Counted from the first letter of the stretch, positions 20,090-29,076 are shown. The stretch is 43,627 nt of DNA from an uncultured Luminiphilus sp. (GCA_943840615.1 CALSVI010000018.1:1-43627), one strand, 5' to 3'. The notes: generated by a model from the letters alone, not told the origin. Numbers and translations: made by a program.

Positions 20090-20433
20090 GTGAGACCATC
20101 GAGGTTGAAGTTGCCTACGCGCTGCCGGAAAAGCAGCGAGTGGTGAGGCTAGAGGTGGCTGCGGGCACGACGGCCCTGCAGGCCGTGACCTTGAGTAAGC
20201 TCGACGAAGTCTTTGAAGAGTTAACCCTGGGTCCCGACCTAAAGCTGGGAGTATGGGGCAAGAGCACCGCTGGGGATCGCGTGTTGGTAGCCGGAGAGCG
20301 GGTCGAGATTTATCGTCCGTTATTGGTGGATCCAAAAGAGGTGCGCAAGGCGCGCGCTGCCCGGGCTAAAGCGGGCCGCGTTGAGAGCGATCAAGAGTCT
20401 GAGGTTTCGTCAGGATCCGGGTCGTCTGACTGA
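20086..20433 (+). CDS. rnfH: RnfH / RatB family ubiquitin-like-fold protein
   Basis: 115 aa. Conserved features: IEVEVAYALPEKQRVVRLEV, VGIWG-like LKLGVWGKSTAGDRVLVAGERVEIYRPLLVDPKEVRKARAARA, which is the family's C-terminal signature RVEIYRPL. The last 20 residues are a Ser/Glu/Asp-rich tail (after KAGRVES) that goes beyond the usual length and lies over the convergent bamE gene. RnfH has an unproven role; conserved pairing with RatA is its main context. ATG overlaps the ratA stop. Confidence 0.92.
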   Translation: MSETIEVEVAYALPEKQRVVRLEVAAGTTALQAVTLSKLDEVFEELTLGPDLKLGVWGKSTAGDRVLVAGERVEIYRPLLVDPKEVRKARAARAKAGRVESDQESEVSSGSGSSD

Positions 20434-20789
20434 GGCTCATCCCAATTGGGAGCGTCGGCTCCTTCTACCCGAGCCAGCTCATCCCCTTCAAACCACAGCG
20501 TTAACTGTGTTTCCGAGAGCGATTCGTTGCCGTTGCGCAGCAGGTAGCGGTAATCCCAACGGTTATCGTGGAAGGCGTCTTCGATCAGCGGGGTACCCAT
20601 AATGTAGCGCACCTGGCGACGATTCAGCCCGGGCCGCAGCTGCTCAACCATTTCTTCGGTCACCACATTACCCTGTTCGACATTGATCCGGTAAACGCCG
20701 GGAAAACCAAAGTTACTGCCACAAGCGGCGAGGGCGGTCAGTAAGCAGCCTGCCAGCAGAGGCCTGAAAAGAGGGGTCACTCGCGACAC
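20391..20789 (-). CDS. bamE: Outer membrane assembly lipoprotein BamE (OmlA/SmpA)
   Basis: About 132 aa. Lipobox LLTALAAC near residue 20 marks a lipoprotein. The BamE core FGFPGVYRINVEQGNVVTEEMVEQLRPGLNRRQVRYIMGTPLIEDAFHDNRWDYRYLL is clear; it helps fold and stabilise the BAM complex that inserts beta-barrel proteins. Start chosen as GTG at 20789 because GGAAG lies five bases before it; an in-frame TTG at 20801 lacks such a site. The acidic tail (DDPDPDETSDS) overlaps the rnfH 3' end by 43 bp on the opposite strand. Divergent from fur, an arrangement also known from Pseudomonas. Confidence 0.93.
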   Translation of the reverse strand: MSRVTPLFRPLLAGCLLTALAACGSNFGFPGVYRINVEQGNVVTEEMVEQLRPGLNRRQVRYIMGTPLIEDAFHDNRWDYRYLLRNGNESLSETQLTLWFEGDELARVEGADAPNWDEPQSDDPDPDETSDS

Positions 20790-20859
20790 ATTATCTTCCA
20801 AGGAACAATCGAGGCTGGCATGATACCGTCAAACGACCCCGGCAGAGAACTCTTCACGC

Positions 20860-21279
20860 ATGACCTCAGAAAATCGCGAACTGAAAAAAGCGGGACTCAA
20901 AATCACGGCGCCGCGCCTGAAAATCCTCTCTATGCTCAGCGATGCTGCGGGGCAGGGCGATCATTTTAGCGCAGAGGACCTTTACCAGCGTCTTCGGGAC
21001 ACCGGGGAAGATATCGGTCTCGCTACCGTTTACCGCGTGCTGACGCAGTTCGAAACGGCGGGGCTCATCATTCGCCATAACTTCGAAGCGGGCTACTCTG
21101 TTTTCGAAATGGCATCAGATCATCACCACGATCATATGGTAGATGTCGATACCAGCGAGGTGATTGAGTTTATTGACGAGGAGATCGAGCGGCGGCAGGC
21201 CTTGATTGCAGAGCAGCACGGCTACGACATCATCGATCACTCATTGGTTCTGTATGTGCGGAAAAAACCCGACGCCTAG
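20860..21279 (+). CDS. fur: Ferric uptake regulator Fur
   Basis: 139 aa, iron-responsive repressor. Winged helix includes LKITAPRLKILSML and GLATVYRVLTQFETAGLI; the metal-binding dimer domain includes DHHHDHM (about residue 87) and the final HGYDIIDH. The family's CxxCG zinc site is replaced by VDVDTSEV, and the whole protein contains no cysteine. Cysteine-poor Fur proteins are known (for example in Pseudomonas), so it should still be functional through the His/Glu sites. Its stop overlaps that of the convergent recN by three bases. Confidence 0.94.
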   Translation: MTSENRELKKAGLKITAPRLKILSMLSDAAGQGDHFSAEDLYQRLRDTGEDIGLATVYRVLTQFETAGLIIRHNFEAGYSVFEMASDHHHDHMVDVDTSEVIEFIDEEIERRQALIAEQHGYDIIDHSLVLYVRKKPDA

Positions 21280-22925
21280 CGGCTCTCCAGCATTTCTTTG
21301 GCGTGGGCCAGCGTACTCTCGGTGAGTTTCGCCCCGCCCAGCATGCGTCCCACCTCCTCTATACGGGCTTGGCCATTTAGCATCGTAAGCTCGGAGTGCA
21401 CCGTCTCGTCGCCGGTCTTGGTCACCAGCAAATGTTGGTTTCCTTTGGCAGCGACCTGAGGCTGGTGCGTCACCACCAGCACCTGACTGAGCTTTCCCAG
21501 TGTGTGCAGCAAATCACCCACTACTTCGGCCACACCCCCGCCGATGCCGACATCGACCTCGTCAAAAATCATGGTGGGAGAAGTCGCGGTATCGGCTGCG
21601 ACCACCTGTAATGCCAGGCTGATGCGAGAGAGCTCACCCCCCGAGGCCACTTTATTGAGCGGTCCGGGTGTGGCACCCGGATTAGTGGCAATCAGAAACT
21701 CAATGTCCTCGGCGCCCCGTGGATCCGGGTTGTCATCTCTGAAAGGAATGAGTGCGATCTCGAAGACACACTTATTCATTGCCAGTCGATCGAGTGTCTC
21801 CATCACACGCTGCGCGAGCTTTGTCGCCGTTTCTCGCCGTCGCTCCGAGAGCGCTTTGGCATGGCTACGCCACGCGATCGCAGTATCCCCCAGTGCTTGT
21901 TCCAATGTCTCTAATCGTTCAGAGCCACCCGTCAAAGACGCGAGTTCTGCCTTTAATGAGCTCAACAATTCGGGAAGTGCCTCTGGCGTGACTCGATGCT
22001 TGCGTGCCAGATCATGGAGCGCACTCATTCGTTCTTCGGTGGCCCTGAGCCCCTCGGGGTCGAGTTCGACGGAGGCGGCAAAACGCGCCGTTTCGGCCTG
22101 CGCTTCGTCGAGTTGAATCAGTGCTGATTGCAACAGTTCGCGGAGGTTTTCAGTGGCGGAGGTGGCCATTCGCGCATCGTTGGCGAGTTGCACCAAGCGA
22201 GCGAGCTGATCGCGTTGGCCTTCGCAACCGCTGGCGATGTTATTGGCACTGTCGATGATGAAGGCGGCGTTGGCGAGCACCTGGTGTTGCGTTTCGAGCT
22301 GCTCGAGCTCACCGACTTGGGGGTTCAGACTGTCGAGCTCGGCAATTTGATAGGTGAGTAGCGCCTTGCGGGCGTCGAACGCTTCGGTTTGCCCGGCGAG
22401 ACGGGTGTAGTCCTCTTGCAAGACTCGCCAGCGCTGGGCGGTCTCGCTGACGTCGACAATGAGCGCTTCCGCACCGGCATAGGTATCGAGCAGGTTGCGC
22501 TGAACAGGTCGACGCAGAAGCGATTGGTGGGCGTGCTGGGAATGGATGTCGACCAGCAACTGTCCAAGATCGGCACAGTCTGACAGTGTGGCCGGGGAGC
22601 CATTGATGTAGGCGCGGGATCGACCCTCGGCAGTAATGGTTCGGCGCAGGATGCAGTCACCCGAGGCATCAAGGTCACGCTCTGCCAGCCACACCTGAGC
22701 GCGGGTATTGAGGCCGACATCAAAGCAGGCCGCGATATCGGTCCGCGCGGCGCCCGGACGAATCGCCTTGGAGTCAGCACGATCGCCGATGCACAGTCCG
22801 AGTGCGTCGAGCATGATCGACTTGCCCGCCCCGGTCTCCCCGGTGATGCAGGTCATACCGGGGTTGAGGTCGACCTCGAGTTGATCGACAACGGCATAGT
22901 CCTGTATCGAGAGATTGATCAGCAT
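21276..22925 (-). CDS. recN: DNA repair protein RecN
   Basis: 549 aa SMC-like ATPase acting in double-strand-break repair. Walker A GETGAGKS at residues 29-36; long coiled-coil arms in the middle (roughly 160-370); ABC signature region VASGGELSRISLALQ and Walker B TMIFDEVDVGIGG (about 450-465); C-terminal VVTHQPQVA. Length fits the family (about 550). A good promoter precedes it (next entry); no LexA box is obvious although recN is an SOS gene in E. coli. Confidence 0.96.
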   Translation of the reverse strand: MLINLSIQDYAVVDQLEVDLNPGMTCITGETGAGKSIMLDALGLCIGDRADSKAIRPGAARTDIAACFDVGLNTRAQVWLAERDLDASGDCILRRTITAEGRSRAYINGSPATLSDCADLGQLLVDIHSQHAHQSLLRRPVQRNLLDTYAGAEALIVDVSETAQRWRVLQEDYTRLAGQTEAFDARKALLTYQIAELDSLNPQVGELEQLETQHQVLANAAFIIDSANNIASGCEGQRDQLARLVQLANDARMATSATENLRELLQSALIQLDEAQAETARFAASVELDPEGLRATEERMSALHDLARKHRVTPEALPELLSSLKAELASLTGGSERLETLEQALGDTAIAWRSHAKALSERRRETATKLAQRVMETLDRLAMNKCVFEIALIPFRDDNPDPRGAEDIEFLIATNPGATPGPLNKVASGGELSRISLALQVVAADTATSPTMIFDEVDVGIGGGVAEVVGDLLHTLGKLSQVLVVTHQPQVAAKGNQHLLVTKTGDETVHSELTMLNGQARIEEVGRMLGGAKLTESTLAHAKEMLESR

Positions 22926-22951
22926 GACGCGGTTCGCAAAGCTTTGGTGAC

Positions 22952-22980
22952 GTTATAGCGCAGACTGACACAGGAGTGAA
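22952..22980 (-). promoter_or_regulatory. Sigma-70-type promoter of recN
   Basis: Minus-strand -35 TTCACT (22980-22975), 17-bp spacer, -10 TATAAC (22957-22952), leaving a leader of about 20 nt before the recN ATG. Four of six and five of six matches to consensus with ideal spacing. Confidence 0.6.
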
Positions 22981-23114
22981 CATCCTGAAACGCCTTCTCA
23001 GGGCGCAAAGGTCCACTTTAGGGTGTGCGGCGGCAGGCATCTTCACCTAGAGCGCTTTTTTGCGCGCGCGGCCTGTGCTACAACCCGTTTAGACCTGTCT
23101 GGAAGAGACCTCTG

Positions 23115-24143
23115 TTGGAAGCCCTGTCATCCCGCGCGTCGTCGCTACTGAAAACCCTCGTCGAGATGCACATTCGCGAGGGACAGCCGGTTGCGTCAAA
23201 AAACCTGCAGGGAGAGAGCGGGCTGTCGGTCAGCTCGGCAACGGTACGCAATATCATGTCAGAGCTGGAGGACCTGGGTTACCTCGCCTCCCCGCACACG
23301 TCTGCCGGGCGGGTCCCCACCGCGCAAGGCTATCGGGTTTTTGTCGACAGCCTGTTGCAGGTGGGCCCGGTAGAGCAGGGCACGGTATCGGCGCTCAATG
23401 CCGGACTCGATCCCAATCGCAGCTCCGGAGAGTTGGTACAGACCGCCTCCAACCTGCTTGCTCAAATTACCTACCAAACCGGCATTGTGACGGTGCCCAG
23501 GCCGGCCGCCAGTCAACTCAGACAAATTGAATTTTTGCCGCTATCCGGTGACCGGGTGTTGGCTATTTTGGTGATCAACGAGCGAGAGGTGCAGAACCGA
23601 ATCATCCAAATGCAGCGGCCCATGACCGAGGAGCAGCTCAAGACCGCGGCTGAGCTCATCAATCAGCGTTATGCCGGCAATGACCTCACTCAGGTCAAGG
23701 GTCATATTGTGCGGGAGATGTCCGAGGCCCGTGCGCGCATCGACCATTATCTGGGTGCAGCGCTGGAGCTCGCCAACGCGGCGATTGAGACCGAGCAGCA
23801 ACCCGAAAATTTGGTGGTCGCGGGGGAGGCCAGCTTGCTCAATCAAGCCTCACCCGAGGACATGCAGAAATTGCGCGAGTTGTTTGACGCTTTTGAGCGC
23901 AAGCGCGATCTGCTGGAGCTTCTGGAACGTTGTTCCCGGGCAGACGGGATCCAGATCTTTATTGGAGAAGAAGCCGGCTTTGATGTATTCGGCGATTTCA
24001 GTGTGATTACCGCGCCTTACGCGCAGGGCACCCAGTCCCTTGGCGTGCTCGGCGTCATTGGACCCACGCGAATGGCCTACGAGCGAGTGATTCCCATCGT
24101 TGATGTGACCGCGCGTATGCTGAGTGCAGCCCTCTCCAGATAG
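23115..24143 (+). CDS. hrcA: Heat-inducible transcription repressor HrcA
   Basis: About 342 aa from TTG 23115 (reading MEALSSRASSLLKTLVEMHI), the point where family similarity begins; an in-frame start at 23025 would add 30 unmatched residues. N-terminal winged helix: GQPVASKNLQGESGLSVSSATVRNIMSELEDLGYLASPHTSAGRVPTAQGYRVFVDSL, with the characteristic SPHTSAGRVPT. The central and C-terminal parts (IEFLPLSGDRVLAILVIN; SVITAPYAQGTQSLGVLGVIGPTRMAYERVIPIVD) match the dimer domain. HrcA represses chaperone genes by binding CIRCE elements with GroEL help. It sits directly upstream of grpE-dnaK-dnaJ, but no CIRCE is visible in the window. Confidence 0.95.
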   Translation: MEALSSRASSLLKTLVEMHIREGQPVASKNLQGESGLSVSSATVRNIMSELEDLGYLASPHTSAGRVPTAQGYRVFVDSLLQVGPVEQGTVSALNAGLDPNRSSGELVQTASNLLAQITYQTGIVTVPRPAASQLRQIEFLPLSGDRVLAILVINEREVQNRIIQMQRPMTEEQLKTAAELINQRYAGNDLTQVKGHIVREMSEARARIDHYLGAALELANAAIETEQQPENLVVAGEASLLNQASPEDMQKLRELFDAFERKRDLLELLERCSRADGIQIFIGEEAGFDVFGDFSVITAPYAQGTQSLGVLGVIGPTRMAYERVIPIVDVTARMLSAALSR

Positions 24144-24234
24144 CGGGTTGCCATGACCAGTGGCCGTCCCTCGGCCATCAGTGCTCCATTTCACTCCAGT
24201 CTTCGTAAAGTTCGCGACAAAAACCTGTTTTCCC

Positions 24235-24262
24235 CTTGAAAACCGTCTCGGGCACCCCACAT
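24235..24262 (+). promoter_or_regulatory. Sigma-32 (heat-shock) promoter of grpE
   Basis: -35 CTTGAA (24235-24240) preceded by CCC, then 14 bp, then -10 CCCCACAT (24255-24262), close to the RpoH consensus CCCTTGAA...CCCCATNT. Leader of about 50 nt to the grpE ATG. Confidence 0.82.
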
Positions 24263-24279
24263 TGGCTGTCATGGTGGGG
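24255..24279. repeat. Inverted repeat covering the grpE -10 box and start site
   Basis: CCCCAC (24255-24260) and GTGGGG (24274-24279) with 13 bases between. The left arm is the -10 box itself, and the predicted transcription start lies in the centre. Could be an operator; it does not resemble CIRCE (TTAGCACTC-N9-GAGTGCTAA). Confidence 0.4.
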
Positions 24280-24320
24280 AATCGCCCCAGATTGACTGGA
24301 ACACACAACGGAGAGCGCCC

Positions 24321-24926
24321 ATGGCGGACGACAAATCAGAGGAGCCCGCAGAGCTCGAGGGTGATGGCACCCAAGCCGAGCAGGCTGAACCTGAAGCCGC
24401 TTCAAATGACGACCCCGAAGCGGCAGGGGCCGGCAATGAGTCGGATGAACCCGCTGCTGAACCGGATGTGCCTGAAAGCCTTGAAGACGCGTTGGAAGCG
24501 GCAAAGGATGCGGCGCTGAGGGCGCAGGCTGACGCGATGAATGTGCAGCGGCGAGCAGAACAGGAAATCGAAAAGGCCCGAAAATTTGCGTTGGAACGCT
24601 TCTGCGGCGACCTATTGAGTGTCGTCGACAACCTTGAGCGGGCGCTGGAGTCTGGAGGCAACGACCAAGGCGACGCCGCCTTGGCGGAGGGGGTTGAGCT
24701 CACGCGTAAAGGGTTTATGGATGTATTGGCCAAATACGGGGTTGAGCCGGTTGATCCTGTGGGGGAGCCCTTCGATCCCGAGACCGCTCAGGCGATGAGC
24801 ATGGTCGAACAGCCAGACGTTGAGCCCAATTCGGTGGTGGCCGTGATGCAGAAGGGTTACCTGCTCAATGGTCGACTGCTGCGCCCGGCAATGGTGATGG
24901 TGTCCAAGGCGCCCAGCGACGCATAA
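24321..24926 (+). CDS. grpE: Nucleotide exchange factor GrpE
   Basis: 201 aa. Acidic, low-complexity N-terminus (residues 1-55, rich in Glu, Asp, Ala), then the long helix with [30 protein letters not shown] and the core [14 protein letters not shown], and the C-terminal beta domain ending [28 protein letters not shown]. GrpE releases ADP from DnaK and works as a thermosensor. ATG preceded by GGAGAG. First gene of the heat-shock run grpE-dnaK-dnaJ, under the sigma-32 promoter above. Confidence 0.96.
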   Translation: MADDKSEEPAELEGDGTQAEQAEPEAASNDDPEAAGAGNESDEPAAEPDVPESLEDALEAAKDAALRAQADAMNVQRRAEQEIEKARKFALERFCGDLLSVVDNLERALESGGNDQGDAALAEGVELTRKGFMDVLAKYGVEPVDPVGEPFDPETAQAMSMVEQPDVEPNSVVAVMQKGYLLNGRLLRPAMVMVSKAPSDA

Positions 24927-24952
24927 ATCAGACGGTTCGTGGGGAGCAAGTG

Positions 24953-24980
24953 CTTGAAATTGATGAGGCGGCCCCCATAT
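24953..24980 (+). promoter_or_regulatory. Sigma-32 (heat-shock) promoter of dnaK
   Basis: -35 CTTGAA (24953-24958), 14-bp spacer, -10 CCCCATAT (24973-24980), a full match to the RpoH -10 consensus CCCCATNT. It gives dnaK its own promoter, independent of grpE, with the same spacer length as the grpE promoter. Confidence 0.85.
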
Positions 24981-24998
24981 CCACTCATAAGGAAGCTT

Positions 24999-25018
24999 GC
25001 CGGTACTGAAATACCGGC
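24999..25018 (+). repeat. Hairpin in the dnaK leader
   Basis: Perfect 7-bp stem GCCGGTA/TACCGGC with a CTGAAA loop, ending four bases before the AGGAG of the dnaK ribosome site. In the mRNA it could influence translation start or stability; it leaves the ribosome site itself unpaired. Confidence 0.5.
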
Positions 25019-25035
25019 CGATAGGAGAAACAAGC

Positions 25036-26970
25036 ATGGGTAAGATCATCGGTATCGATTTAGGTACCACTAATAGTTGCGTATCTGTACTCGAGGGTGG
25101 CAAGCCACGAGTGATCGAGAACGCTGAGGGTGGCCGCACCACGCCGTCGATTGTCGCCTATACCGACGATAATGAAATTCTGGTGGGCCAATCTGCCAAA
25201 CGTCAGGCCGTGACGAATCCGCAGAACACCTTGTTCGCCGTGAAGCGACTGATCGGTCGTCGTTTTCAGGATGATGTCGTTCAGAAGGACATCAAAATGG
25301 TGCCGTATCAGATTGTTGAGGCTGAGAGCGGTGACGCCTGGGTTCAGGTGAACGACGAGAAGATGGCACCCCCACAAGTCTCGGCCGAAGTGCTGCGTAA
25401 AATGAAGAAGACCGCCGAGGAGTACCTCGGAGAGGCAGTCACCGAAGCTGTGATTACCGTGCCGGCCTATTTTAATGACTCTCAGCGGCAGGCCACGAAA
25501 GACGCCGGGCGCATTGCCGGGCTTGAGGTCAAGCGCATCATTAACGAGCCAACGGCCGCTGCGCTGGCCTATGGCATGGACAAGTCAGAGGGTGATCGCA
25601 CGGTAGCGGTCTATGACCTCGGCGGCGGAACCTTTGACATTTCCATTATCGAGATTGCCGAAGTAGACGGCGAACACCAGTTCGAAGTCCTTGCGACTAA
25701 CGGAGATACCTTCCTCGGAGGGGAGGATTTTGATCTGCGCCTGATCGAATTCCTCGCCGAAGAATTCAAGAAAGAAAGCAGCATCGATCTGCACAATGAT
25801 CCATTGGCGTTGCAACGTTTGAAGGAAGCCGCAGAGAAAGCGAAGATCGAGCTTTCAAGCGCCCAGCAGACCGAGGTCAATCTGCCGTACATTACTGCTG
25901 ACGCCACCGGTCCCAAACACCTCGTGGTGAAGCTGAGCCGCTCGAAGCTCGAATCGCTGGTGGAGGACCTGGTCAAGCGCTCGCTCGATCCAGTGAAGAT
26001 CGCACTGGATGATGCCGGTCTTTCTCCCTCTGAGGTGCAGGACGTCATTATGGTAGGGGGTCAGACCCGGATGCCAATGGTGCAGCAGGCGGTGGCGGAC
26101 TTCTTTGGTCAGGACACGCGCAAGGATGTGAATCCGGACGAAGCGGTTGCCATGGGCGCGTCCATTCAGGGTGCGGTGCTTGCGGGTGACGTCAAAGATG
26201 TGCTGTTGCTGGACGTCACGCCACTGACATTGGGTATCGAAACAATGGGTAGTGTTGCGACGCCGTTAATAGAGAAGAACACGACTATCCCTACCAAGAA
26301 GTCGCAGATTTTCTCTACGGCGGAGGACAACCAGACTGCGGTGACGATCCACGTCGTGCAGGGCGAGCGCAAGCAGGCGACGCAGAACAAGTCGCTCGGG
26401 CGTTTTGATCTGGCAGATATTCCGCCGGCACCGCGGGGCATGCCGCAAGTCGAGGTGACCTTCGACCTGGATGCCAACGGCATTCTGAATGTTTCGGCCA
26501 AAGATAAAGCGACAGGCAAGGAACAGTCGATCCGCATCACCGCTTCTGGTGGCCTCTCCGAGGGCGAGATTGAGCAAATGGTGCAGGATGCAGAAGCCAA
26601 TGCCGAGGCCGACAAGAAGTTTGAGGAGCTGGTGGCCGCGCGCAATACCGCCGATGGTATGGTGCACGCCGCGCGCAAGACGCTTGAAGAAGCGGGCGAG
26701 CATGCGACGGAAGATGAGCGCTCGGCCATTGAGGCTGCGATCGTTGCAGCAGAAGACGCGATTAAAGGCGATGATGCCGCTGCGATGGAGGCGACGACGG
26801 CGACATTAACCGAGGCGACCAGTGGCGTGGCGCAAAAGATGTACGCTGCCCAGCAGGCCGAGGGTGCGGCAGCCGGCGCAGAGGGCGCTGAAGCCGCGGC
26901 CGACGAGCCGGATCAGGGTGATGTCGTCGATGCTGAATTTGAGGAAGTGAAAGACGACAAACGCGCATGA
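25036..26970 (+). CDS. dnaK: Chaperone DnaK (Hsp70)
   Basis: 644 aa; start at ATG 25036 ([16 protein letters not shown]) with AGGAG ten to fourteen bases upstream; the frame is open further back to 24997 but family proteins begin here. ATPase domain: [37 protein letters not shown]; linker [16 protein letters not shown] (about residues 388-403); substrate-binding domain to about 605; acidic C-terminal tail ending [16 protein letters not shown], the EEVKD end conserved in bacterial DnaK. Works with DnaJ and GrpE in folding. Own sigma-32 promoter and a downstream terminator. Confidence 0.98.
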   Translation: MGKIIGIDLGTTNSCVSVLEGGKPRVIENAEGGRTTPSIVAYTDDNEILVGQSAKRQAVTNPQNTLFAVKRLIGRRFQDDVVQKDIKMVPYQIVEAESGDAWVQVNDEKMAPPQVSAEVLRKMKKTAEEYLGEAVTEAVITVPAYFNDSQRQATKDAGRIAGLEVKRIINEPTAAALAYGMDKSEGDRTVAVYDLGGGTFDISIIEIAEVDGEHQFEVLATNGDTFLGGEDFDLRLIEFLAEEFKKESSIDLHNDPLALQRLKEAAEKAKIELSSAQQTEVNLPYITADATGPKHLVVKLSRSKLESLVEDLVKRSLDPVKIALDDAGLSPSEVQDVIMVGGQTRMPMVQQAVADFFGQDTRKDVNPDEAVAMGASIQGAVLAGDVKDVLLLDVTPLTLGIETMGSVATPLIEKNTTIPTKKSQIFSTAEDNQTAVTIHVVQGERKQATQNKSLGRFDLADIPPAPRGMPQVEVTFDLDANGILNVSAKDKATGKEQSIRITASGGLSEGEIEQMVQDAEANAEADKKFEELVAARNTADGMVHAARKTLEEAGEHATEDERSAIEAAIVAAEDAIKGDDAAAMEATTATLTEATSGVAQKMYAAQQAEGAAAGAEGAEAAADEPDQGDVVDAEFEEVKDDKRA

Positions 26971-27043
26971 TCCAAGGGATTTAGCCTGAGCAACGCGAGG
27001 ATAGTGTTGCACTAAAATGCGCCCCTTTTGGGGCGGCAATCAA

Positions 27044-27086
27044 GACGCGGGTCATGGCATTCACCATGTAGCCCGCGTCCGTTTTT
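27044..27086 (+). terminator. Rho-independent terminator or attenuator between dnaK and dnaJ
   Basis: Stem GACGCGGG (27044-27051) / CCCGCGTC (27072-27079), with inner complementary CATGG/CCATG, followed by CGTTTTT. It lies about 40 bases before dnaJ and would lower read-through from dnaK. A smaller hairpin CGCCCC/GGGGCG at about 27020-27035 precedes it. Confidence 0.65.
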
Positions 27087-27127
27087 AAAGAGGGAGCGTG
27101 GCGTTTGCGAGAGCCCACGCCGAAATT

Positions 27128-28258
27128 ATGTCGAAACGCGACTATTACGATGTGCTCGGGGTAGATCGATCGGCTGCCGAGCCAGACATCAAGAAGGCCT
27201 ATCGCCGGATCGCGATGAAGTATCACCCGGACCGGAATCCCGACGATGCGGACGCCGATGCCAAGTTCAAGGAGGCCACCGAGGCCTACGAGATTCTGTC
27301 AGACGGTGAGAAGCGAGGTGCCTATGATCAGTTCGGGCACGCCGGCGTCGACCCGGCTATGGGGGGCGGCGGTTTCCAGGGCGGCAGTTTCTCGGATATT
27401 TTTGGCGATGTATTCGGCGATATTTTTGGCGGTGGTGGTGGCGGTGGTCGCCGGCAGGGCCCTCAGCGTGGATCCGATTTACGCTACACGCTGGAAGTGG
27501 CGTTAGAAGAGGCCGTGCGAGGCTCCACAGCGGAAATTCGAGTGCCGTCATTGCAGCACTGCGAACCGTGTGACGGCAGCGGCGCCAAGCCGGGTAGCCG
27601 TCCCGTTACCTGCGGCAGCTGCGGGGGCTCGGGTCAGGTCCGAACCCAGCAGGGGTTTTTTCAGGTACAGCAAACCTGCCCCACGTGCCGTGGTCGCGGC
27701 CAAACGATTTCTGACCCCTGTGTCGAGTGTCGAGGTCAGGGGCTGGTTGAAAAAACCAAAACCCTTTCAGTCAAAGTGCCGCCCGGTGTGGATACCGGCG
27801 ACCGCATTCGCCTGAGTGGCGAGGGTGAGGCAGGACCCGCCGGCGGGCCTACCGGTGATCTCTTCGTGCAGATCGCGGTGCGCCAGCATCCGCTCTTTGA
27901 GCGTGACGGGCGCCATTTGTATTGTGAGGTGCCCATTAGTTTCGCCGACGCGGCGCTCGGGGGAGAGCTCGAAGTGCCGACCCTCGATGGACGTGTGAAG
28001 CTCAAAATTCCCTCCGAAACGCAGACCGGTAAGATGTTCCGCTTGCGTGGTAAAGGGGTAAAACCGGTCCGTGGTGGCCCGGTCGGGGATCTGCTGTGTC
28101 GCGCGGTACTGGAGACGCCGGTGAATCTGACTCAGGAACAGCGTACCCTGCTGGAGGAGTTTCGTGGCGCTTTGCAGGAAGGGGGCGAGCAGCAATCTCC
28201 CCGCCAGAGCAGTTGGTTTGAGGGAGTCAAGAATTTCTTTGATGGAATGACCGGATGA
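27128..28258 (+). CDS. dnaJ: Chaperone DnaJ (Hsp40)
   Basis: 376 aa from ATG 27128 ([16 protein letters not shown]). J domain with HPD in YHPDRNPDD (about residue 33); Gly/Phe region with [25 protein letters not shown] shortened here to its pattern of repeated DxFGD; zinc domain with four repeats [33 protein letters not shown]-terminal substrate domains. Stimulates DnaK ATPase. Note that the best ribosome site (AGGGAG) precedes an in-frame GTG at 27098, which would add ten residues; the family start is preferred but the longer form is possible. Stop overlaps dapB start (ATGA). Confidence 0.97.
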   Translation: MSKRDYYDVLGVDRSAAEPDIKKAYRRIAMKYHPDRNPDDADADAKFKEATEAYEILSDGEKRGAYDQFGHAGVDPAMGGGGFQGGSFSDIFGDVFGDIFGGGGGGGRRQGPQRGSDLRYTLEVALEEAVRGSTAEIRVPSLQHCEPCDGSGAKPGSRPVTCGSCGGSGQVRTQQGFFQVQQTCPTCRGRGQTISDPCVECRGQGLVEKTKTLSVKVPPGVDTGDRIRLSGEGEAGPAGGPTGDLFVQIAVRQHPLFERDGRHLYCEVPISFADAALGGELEVPTLDGRVKLKIPSETQTGKMFRLRGKGVKPVRGGPVGDLLCRAVLETPVNLTQEQRTLLEEFRGALQEGGEQQSPRQSSWFEGVKNFFDGMTG

Positions 28259-29076
28259 CCGTACGAATTGGGATCACGGGCGCGGCAGGCCGTATGGGGC
28301 GGATGCTGTCGGAGGCGATTGCCGCCTCTGGGGGCGCCTGCACACTGACCGCGGCCATCGAGCGCGCGGAGTCATCGCTATTGGGCGCTGACATGGGTGA
28401 ATTACTCGGGGGTGACACCACTGGCGTGATGATCACTGCCGATCTCTCGGCAGTCGCTGAACACATTGATGTCTTGATTGACTTCACCGTGCCTGAATCG
28501 ACGCTGACGCAGGCGGCAGTCTGCGCGCGTCATGGTGTGCCGATGGTCATCGGTACAACGGGCTTCACAGACGCTCAGGCCGAGGCGTTGGCGGCGGCCA
28601 CCGCGGAGCTACCCTTTTGTCAGGCGTCCAATTTTGCGCCTGGCGTCAATCTGACTTTCCGTCTCGCCGAAGCCGCTGCGCGCGCGCTGGGCGACTCGGT
28701 TGATATTGAGATCATCGAGACCCATCACCGGCACAAAATCGACGCTCCGTCAGGCACCGCGCTGAGCTTGGGTGAAGTCATCGCAGCAGCGCTCGATCGG
28801 GATTTATCTCAGGTTGCCGTTCACGGGCGCGAGGGTCGCACGGGCGCGCGCGATCGCGACGCGATTGGCTTTAGCTCGATTCGAGCGGGCGACGTGGTGG
28901 GCGATCACACGGTCATTTTTGCTGGCGACGGTGAGCGTCTGGAAATTACCCACCGCGCCAGCTCGCGTATGGCATTTGCTCAAGGCGCCGTGCGCGCGGC
29001 CTGCTGGCTGGCCGAGCAGCCTGTGGGGCGATACAGCATGCAAAACGTTCTGGCAGAACAGGAGGCTGATGCATGA
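28255..29076 (+). CDS. dapB: 4-hydroxy-tetrahydrodipicolinate reductase
   Basis: 273 aa. Reduces hydroxy-tetrahydrodipicolinate to tetrahydrodipicolinate in lysine and diaminopimelate synthesis. N-terminal nucleotide motif [13 protein letters not shown] (residues 5-17), GTTGF in the middle, and the catalytic signature [16 protein letters not shown] (about 155-170). Complete length. Overlaps both neighbours by four bases (dnaJ stop, cnoX start), so dnaJ-dapB-cnoX should be one translationally coupled operon. Confidence 0.97.
   Translation: MTVRIGITGAAGRMGRMLSEAIAASGGACTLTAAIERAESSLLGADMGELLGGDTTGVMITADLSAVAEHIDVLIDFTVPESTLTQAAVCARHGVPMVIGTTGFTDAQAEALAAATAELPFCQASNFAPGVNLTFRLAEAAARALGDSVDIEIIETHHRHKIDAPSGTALSLGEVIAAALDRDLSQVAVHGREGRTGARDRDAIGFSSIRAGDVVGDHTVIFAGDGERLEITHRASSRMAFAQGAVRAACWLAEQPVGRYSMQNVLAEQEADA

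Noticed and set aside
22926..23114. Possible LexA/SOS box between recN and hrcA
   Set aside because: The spacer of the recN promoter holds CTGTGTCAG, but the CTGT-N8-ACAG pattern is absent.
24144..25035. CIRCE element for HrcA near grpE or dnaK
   Set aside because: No TTAGCACTC...GAGTGCTAA pair, even with several mismatches, was found; the repeats present have other sequences.
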